From an uncultured Clostridia bacterium (GTDB lineage Bacteria > Bacillota > Clostridia > Christensenellales > Pumilibacteraceae), in NCBI GenBank assembly GCA_934277845.1, contig CAKQVV010000064.1:1-9101 (forward strand): a DNA stretch of 9,101 bases, given 5' to 3'. Both the position numbers and the translations under genes were made by a program. The notes beneath the pieces are model-generated. The model made no database searches, had not been told where the DNA came from, and saw only the letters and a program-made list of their open reading frames with translations. The first letter of the stretch is position 1. Every line of letters starts with the position of its first letter. Positions 6,023-9,101 of the stretch are shown here, in pieces.

Positions 6023-6056
6023 TTTGCGGCGGAAAGGCGGCGACGTTTCTCCGCCG
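6023..6056 (+). other. Inverted repeat in the galE-hydrolase gap
   Basis: CGGCGGA (6027-6033) pairs with TCCGCCG (6050-6056) across a 16-nt loop. An alternative pairs GGCGG (6036-6040) with CCGCC (6051-6055). There is no T-run after the stem, so this is not a good terminator. The left arm belongs to TTTGCGGCGG (6023-6032), the motif shared with two other leaders. It may stabilise or modulate the 5' side of the hydrolase message, or partly attenuate galE read-through. Confidence 0.5.
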
Positions 6057-6081
6057 TATAGTCTATTATAAGGAGAAATTT

Positions 6082-6876
6082 ATGGCAGAATTCAAAGTAC
6101 TTTGCCTGGGCTCGCAGGACATGGTGCCGGTGAAAGGCAACGACTGTTCGCATTATCTCGTGAACGGGCATATTCTGATCGATTGCGGCACCAGTCCCGT
6201 GATGAACTTGCTGAATGCCGGCGTAGACCCGGGCTTTATCGACCGCATAATTTTTACGCACACACACCCCGATCACTGTGTGGGGCTTGCATCACTTCTC
6301 TACTACCTGCGCGACGTAAAGAAATTCAGATTGCCGTATTTTGAAATCACGGGACCTGCCGGAACACGCGACGCGGTGCGCCGTGCGCTCGTTCCCGCGG
6401 TAAGCGGCGCGGACGTCGACGAAAACATGCCGAAAGTGACGGAAGTCGGCGGCGACGGAAGTTTTGTCGCGGCGGAAAAAGACGGCGAAATCACGGTGCG
6501 TTATACCGACGCTTTGCACGCCGTACCCGCGCTGTGCTATCGCTTTGAAAAGAACGGCGTGTCGCTGGGCTTTACTGGCGATACTTACCCGCTCGACAAG
6601 TTGCCCGCGTTCTTCTCCGATACCGACGCGCTCGTGAACGAAACGAGTTTCGGTCGTCCTCTCCCCGGCGAGGACGAAAAAACCCTCGATGATCTCAAAC
6701 GCGGTTGCGGACACTGCTCTCCGTTCGACGCGGCGTTTATCGCAACGGCGGCAAACGCAAAACGAGTGTATCTCACACATGCAAGGAGCGATCACGACGA
6801 CCGCGTAAAGGCTTTCTCGGAAAAGAGTGATATTCCGGTAGATTTTCTCGAATTCGGAACAACTTTCGAAGTTTAA
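6082..6876 (+). CDS. MBL-fold metallohydrolase (RNase Z/phosphodiesterase-like, substrate unknown)
   Basis: This 264-residue cytoplasmic enzyme has the metallo-beta-lactamase fold, with the full two-metal ligand set: HTHPDH (60-65, giving His60, His62, Asp64, His65), His146 in DALHAVPAL, Asp167 in GFTGDTYP and His233 in YLTHARSDHD. A short opening strand and SHYLVNGHILIDCGT (23-37) are typical of the ribonuclease Z-like branch. It is shorter than true tRNase Z (about 300 residues) and I see no exosite arm, so tRNA 3' processing is unlikely. Phosphodiester or arylsulfatase-like hydrolysis is possible. HCSP near 211 contributes an extra conserved His. The start is ATG at 6082 with AAGGAG (6070-6075). 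It lies 71 bp after galE with no convincing promoter between, so co-transcription is likely. A hairpin follows 14 bases after the stop. Confidence 0.88.
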   Translation: MAEFKVLCLGSQDMVPVKGNDCSHYLVNGHILIDCGTSPVMNLLNAGVDPGFIDRIIFTHTHPDHCVGLASLLYYLRDVKKFRLPYFEITGPAGTRDAVRRALVPAVSGADVDENMPKVTEVGGDGSFVAAEKDGEITVRYTDALHAVPALCYRFEKNGVSLGFTGDTYPLDKLPAFFSDTDALVNETSFGRPLPGEDEKTLDDLKRGCGHCSPFDAAFIATAANAKRVYLTHARSDHDDRVKAFSEKSDIPVDFLEFGTTFEV

Positions 6877-6890
6877 CGCGATCCGATAAA

Positions 6891-6933
6891 AACCGAAAAG
6901 GCAGTCGATTTTGTTTCGACCGCCTTTTCGGTT
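6891..6933. terminator. Long-stem terminator between converging genes
   Basis: Arms 6891-6908 and 6916-6933 form an 18-bp stem with one A-C mismatch (6903/6921) and a 7-nt loop. On the minus strand the stem ends in GGTTTTTATC, a U-tract suited to ending the GT4/PlsC-like operon, whose stop codon is at 6942-6944. On the plus strand the sequence after the stem (GGTTACGTC) lacks a U-tract, so termination of the hydrolase message is less certain. Confidence 0.85.
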
Positions 6934-6941
6934 ACGTCATA

Positions 6942-7937
6942 TTATCTCTTGTTATAATAATTCCAACTGTATTGATACGCGAGTTCTTCGTCATCTTCAA
7001 CCGGGGCTTCGAGCGACTCGATTATGCGGCGGCGGTACTCTTCCCGGTACACCGCTTTGCCGAACTTATCGAAGTGGCGGCGCGCCTTGTTCCGCAACTT
7101 TTGCATACGTTTGACTTCGGCGAGTTGCTTGCGGGTGTTGACCGGTTCGTCCGTTTTGATATAATCGTAAAGCGCGACTTCGTTGTGCTCGGTCATTTCC
7201 GTCATAAACTCGTAGGTTTTATCGCGGAGATAGTTCGCATTCTTCTTGATCGCGACGCCTTCCTGCGCGTAAACCGGCTCGCCTATCCACACGGTAACGC
7301 GCGGTTTCAGGTATTTTTTGAACAAGCCTTTCGGCTTGCGGTAAGTGACGCAAACGGGAACCGCGGGCACGCCGTTGCGCACGGCATAGGTAAAACTCGT
7401 GGACGGGAACGGTCTGATCCCGGTGTAGTACGGCCAGATATGCGCTTCGGGCATTACTACGAGCGCTTTCCCGGATTTTAGTTTACCGTCGATTGCGTCA
7501 TTGAAATTCCTGAATGCCGCAAGGTCATCGGGCACGGGCAACGCTCCCAGCATTTTCGTGAGTACTCTTACGACGGGCATACGCACGGCATCGGGATTGC
7601 AAATGATGAAACCGCGACGCGGCGCGGCAACGTTGATCAGCGAGAACGCGCAGTCAAGCGTGTTGACGTGATTGCTGAAAATCACACACCCGCCCTTGAC
7701 TTTCCGCAGGTTCTTTTTGCCCTTGACTTTTATGCCGTGATATATCTTGTTGACAAGCAGTAATATCGGAGTCGCGACGACGTAGTATAGCAAAAACGAA
7801 CACAACCGAAACAACGGATTCCGCGGCGCATACTTGTACTTCGCGTCGATAGGCGTGTTTAAATCCGCCCTGAAATCCGTAAAGTCATCGGTTTTTTCGT
7901 TGTTATAATACAACTTTTGTCCGTAAACGATTTTCAT
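6942..7937 (-). CDS. PlsC-like 1-acylglycerol-3-phosphate O-acyltransferase family protein
   Basis: This 331-residue membrane-associated protein is predicted to transfer an acyl chain to a glycerol-phosphate lipid or a glycolipid. A hydrophobic helix (about 44-62) precedes the acyltransferase core. Motif I is HVNTLD (90-95), the catalytic HX4D. Motif III is MPEAHIWPYYTGIRPF (162-177), where EGT(R/S) is usual and Glu164 is kept as PEAH. Motif IV is VPAVPVCVTYRKP (190-202). The protein is longer than typical PlsC (about 240): there is a roughly 40-residue N-terminal extension and a charged C-terminal tail (about 265-331) rich in Arg, Lys and Glu, ending with aromatic residues. The start codon overlaps the TGA of the upstream glycosyltransferase (ATGA, 7934-7937), and no strong Shine-Dalgarno is visible, pointing to translational coupling. 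A role in a phospholipid or glycolipid pathway with that glycosyltransferase is inferred. Confidence 0.87.
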   Translation of the reverse strand: MKIVYGQKLYYNNEKTDDFTDFRADLNTPIDAKYKYAPRNPLFRLCSFLLYYVVATPILLLVNKIYHGIKVKGKKNLRKVKGGCVIFSNHVNTLDCAFSLINVAAPRRGFIICNPDAVRMPVVRVLTKMLGALPVPDDLAAFRNFNDAIDGKLKSGKALVVMPEAHIWPYYTGIRPFPSTSFTYAVRNGVPAVPVCVTYRKPKGLFKKYLKPRVTVWIGEPVYAQEGVAIKKNANYLRDKTYEFMTEMTEHNEVALYDYIKTDEPVNTRKQLAEVKRMQKLRNKARRHFDKFGKAVYREEYRRRIIESLEAPVEDDEELAYQYSWNYYNKR

Positions 7938-9064
7938 TTTGTTTTGTCGTTTATTGCGTCCTCAAACATTTTTTCCATCCGATCGATGCATGACTCGAGT
8001 TCAAAGCGTTTGCCGTACTCGATATACTCGACAGATTCTTTTGCTTTTTCTTCGGGGTGTTCGATCCAGTAATCTATCTTTTTTGCCAGATCCTCGGGCG
8101 TGCCGTCAAACAGATTGCGTTCGTCGCGTGCAAAGAACCGCGTCGCGGAACGTTCGCTGTTGTTGATCACCGGCACGAGTCCGCAGGTGATGGCTTCCAA
8201 CGCGGCTATCGCTTCGATCTCGACGTCGGCAGGATGCACGTAAAGATCGCAGTAGTTGATGATTTTGTTGAGTTCATCCGGATCGTGGAAACCGATAACA
8301 GGCTTCCTTACACCGAGTTTTTCGGCAAGCGTTTCGATGTGCTCGCGAGTAGGCCCGGCTCCGGCGCAAATGATCTGAATTTTTTCGCGATATTTCGACG
8401 CGGCAACGCCCTTCACTAATAAATCATGGCGTTTTTCACCTGCAAACCGTCCCGTAAACAAAATCAGAAAACTGTCTTTGAGTTCATCCGGTCTTTCCGA
8501 TTCGATCTTTTTATAACAAGGCGCGACACCGTTGCTGATCACGTAAAGTTGCGACTTGTAGCCGTGAGCGCGAAGTTCGCCGGCGATAAACTCGCTGGGG
8601 CAATGAATACGTTTAACGTTTTTGTACAGCACGCGATTGAAGCGTTTGTAAAGAAAATCGTTTGCCGCTTTTACGTCTTTCATGTGGACGTGGCTGGAAA
8701 AATTCTCGGGCTGGCAATGAAAGCCCGCCGTGACGGGAATCTTATACTTTTTTGCGATTTTGACCGCCGCTCTGCCGAGTTTGAACGGCATCATTATGTG
8801 CACTATGTCGCTGCCCTTTATCGCCGCGGTAAGAACTTTTTTGTCAGGCTTTGCAAGTTCGACTCCGTTTTTCGCGACATACTTGTTAAAGCAATAGAAA
8901 TTGCGTTTGGGTACTGTGTAAAACCCTTCTTCGTCTGTCACGAACGGCGAAACCACACGCACTTCGTGTCCTCTTTCTTTTAATGCATCTATAAGTCTTC
9001 TTGCGGTTATCGCCGTACCGTTGTTGTCCTTGCCGAATATGTCCGCAATGATGGTAACTATCAT
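7934..9064 (-). CDS. Glycosyltransferase family 4 (GT-B), possibly glycolipid-forming
   Basis: This soluble or membrane-peripheral GT-B enzyme has 376 residues from the preferred start. The N-terminal Rossmann domain opens MIVTIIADIFGKDNNGTAIT, with the NG loop and RRLIDALKERGHEVRVVSP typical of GT4. The C-terminal donor domain has VISNGV (175-180), LFTGRFAGEKRHDLLVKG (202-219), AGAGPTREHI (234-243) and the EX7E-type element with Glu282 and Glu290 before AITCGLVPVI. GT4 enzymes with this layout use UDP- or GDP-sugars, and several make glycosyl-diacylglycerols or mannosyl lipids. I choose ATG 9064 because CAGGAG (9069-9074) lies just upstream and the protein then starts at the usual first beta strand. 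An in-frame ATG at 9094 would add ten residues with no visible ribosome binding site. The last four bases overlap the acyltransferase start. Donor and acceptor are unknown. Confidence 0.88.
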   Translation of the reverse strand: MIVTIIADIFGKDNNGTAITARRLIDALKERGHEVRVVSPFVTDEEGFYTVPKRNFYCFNKYVAKNGVELAKPDKKVLTAAIKGSDIVHIMMPFKLGRAAVKIAKKYKIPVTAGFHCQPENFSSHVHMKDVKAANDFLYKRFNRVLYKNVKRIHCPSEFIAGELRAHGYKSQLYVISNGVAPCYKKIESERPDELKDSFLILFTGRFAGEKRHDLLVKGVAASKYREKIQIICAGAGPTREHIETLAEKLGVRKPVIGFHDPDELNKIINYCDLYVHPADVEIEAIAALEAITCGLVPVINNSERSATRFFARDERNLFDGTPEDLAKKIDYWIEHPEEKAKESVEYIEYGKRFELESCIDRMEKMFEDAINDKTK

Positions 9065-9068
9065 AAAA

Positions 9069-9074
9069 CTCCTG
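9069..9074 (-). promoter_or_regulatory. Ribosome binding site that decides the GT4 start
   Basis: On the minus strand CAGGAG (9074-9069) sits 4 bases before the ATG at 9064. The alternative ATG at 9094 has only seven bases upstream in the window, GTAGTGA, with no Shine-Dalgarno. Stop codons TAG (9100-9098) and TGA in this stretch could end an upstream gene outside the window, so an operon may continue to the right. Confidence 0.6.
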
Positions 9075-9101
9075 TTTTTTACGTCGCATTTCATTCACTA
9101 C

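Noticed and set aside
6027..6056. Hairpin after galE as a terminator
   Set aside because: The stem is not followed by a T-run on the plus strand and has a 16-nt loop, so I list it only as an inverted repeat.
6082..6876. Calling the MBL protein ribonuclease Z
   Set aside because: The metal-binding set fits, but the protein is short and I see no tRNA-binding exosite arm, so only the fold-level name is supported.
9065..9094. Ten-residue N-terminal extension of the GT4 protein from an ATG at 9094
   Set aside because: There is no Shine-Dalgarno in the visible upstream bases. The ATG at 9064 has CAGGAG and starts exactly at the usual first beta strand of the fold. The edge of the window prevents full exclusion.

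Overview
This 9.1 kb window is an ordinary-looking bacterial chromosome segment with short intergenic gaps. Promoters read as sigma-A type (TTGACT/TATAAT-like boxes 17-18 bp apart), ribosome binding sites are strong, and terminators are compact hairpins. Gene content suggests an anaerobic, low-to-mid GC Firmicute, most likely an uncultured gut-type Clostridia. The main clues are an M18 aminopeptidase, a GGGtGRT protein paired with a NifU-like scaffold, and clostridial-style glycosyltransferases. This placement is inference, because there is no rRNA or other taxonomic marker. I saw no mobile element, tRNA, rRNA, CRISPR array or phage gene.

Layout, left to right. The N-terminus of a probable M18 aminopeptidase (minus strand, 138 to beyond base 1) has its own promoter and a leader with a 17-bp direct repeat. 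A membrane GT2 glycosyltransferase (363-1811, minus) is divergent from an SGNH/GDSL esterase (2036-2986, plus), and their 224-bp gap holds one clear promoter in each direction. A perfect 12-bp hairpin (3033-3065) separates the esterase from a two-gene minus-strand operon: a NifU-like Fe-S scaffold (4119-4811) followed by a GGGtGRT protein (3102-4106). A second divergent promoter pair separates that operon from galE (4988-6010, plus). An MBL-fold metallohydrolase follows (6082-6876, plus). An 18-bp-stem hairpin (6891-6933) then closes this gene and the converging minus-strand pair: a GT4 glycosyltransferase (7934-9064) whose stop overlaps the start of a PlsC-like acyltransferase (6942-7937).

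Theme. Several genes fit cell-envelope glycoconjugate or glycolipid metabolism: UDP-galactose supply (galE), a membrane GT2, a cytoplasmic GT4 coupled to a lipid acyltransferase, and a carbohydrate-esterase-like SGNH enzyme. They lie in separate transcription units, so a joint pathway is a hypothesis. The least understood item is the scaffold plus GGGtGRT pair, a conserved two-gene module of unknown function. The most unusual noncoding signal is the 9-mer TTTGCGGCG, which I find four times, in sense orientation, upstream of three different genes, and did not find elsewhere by eye.
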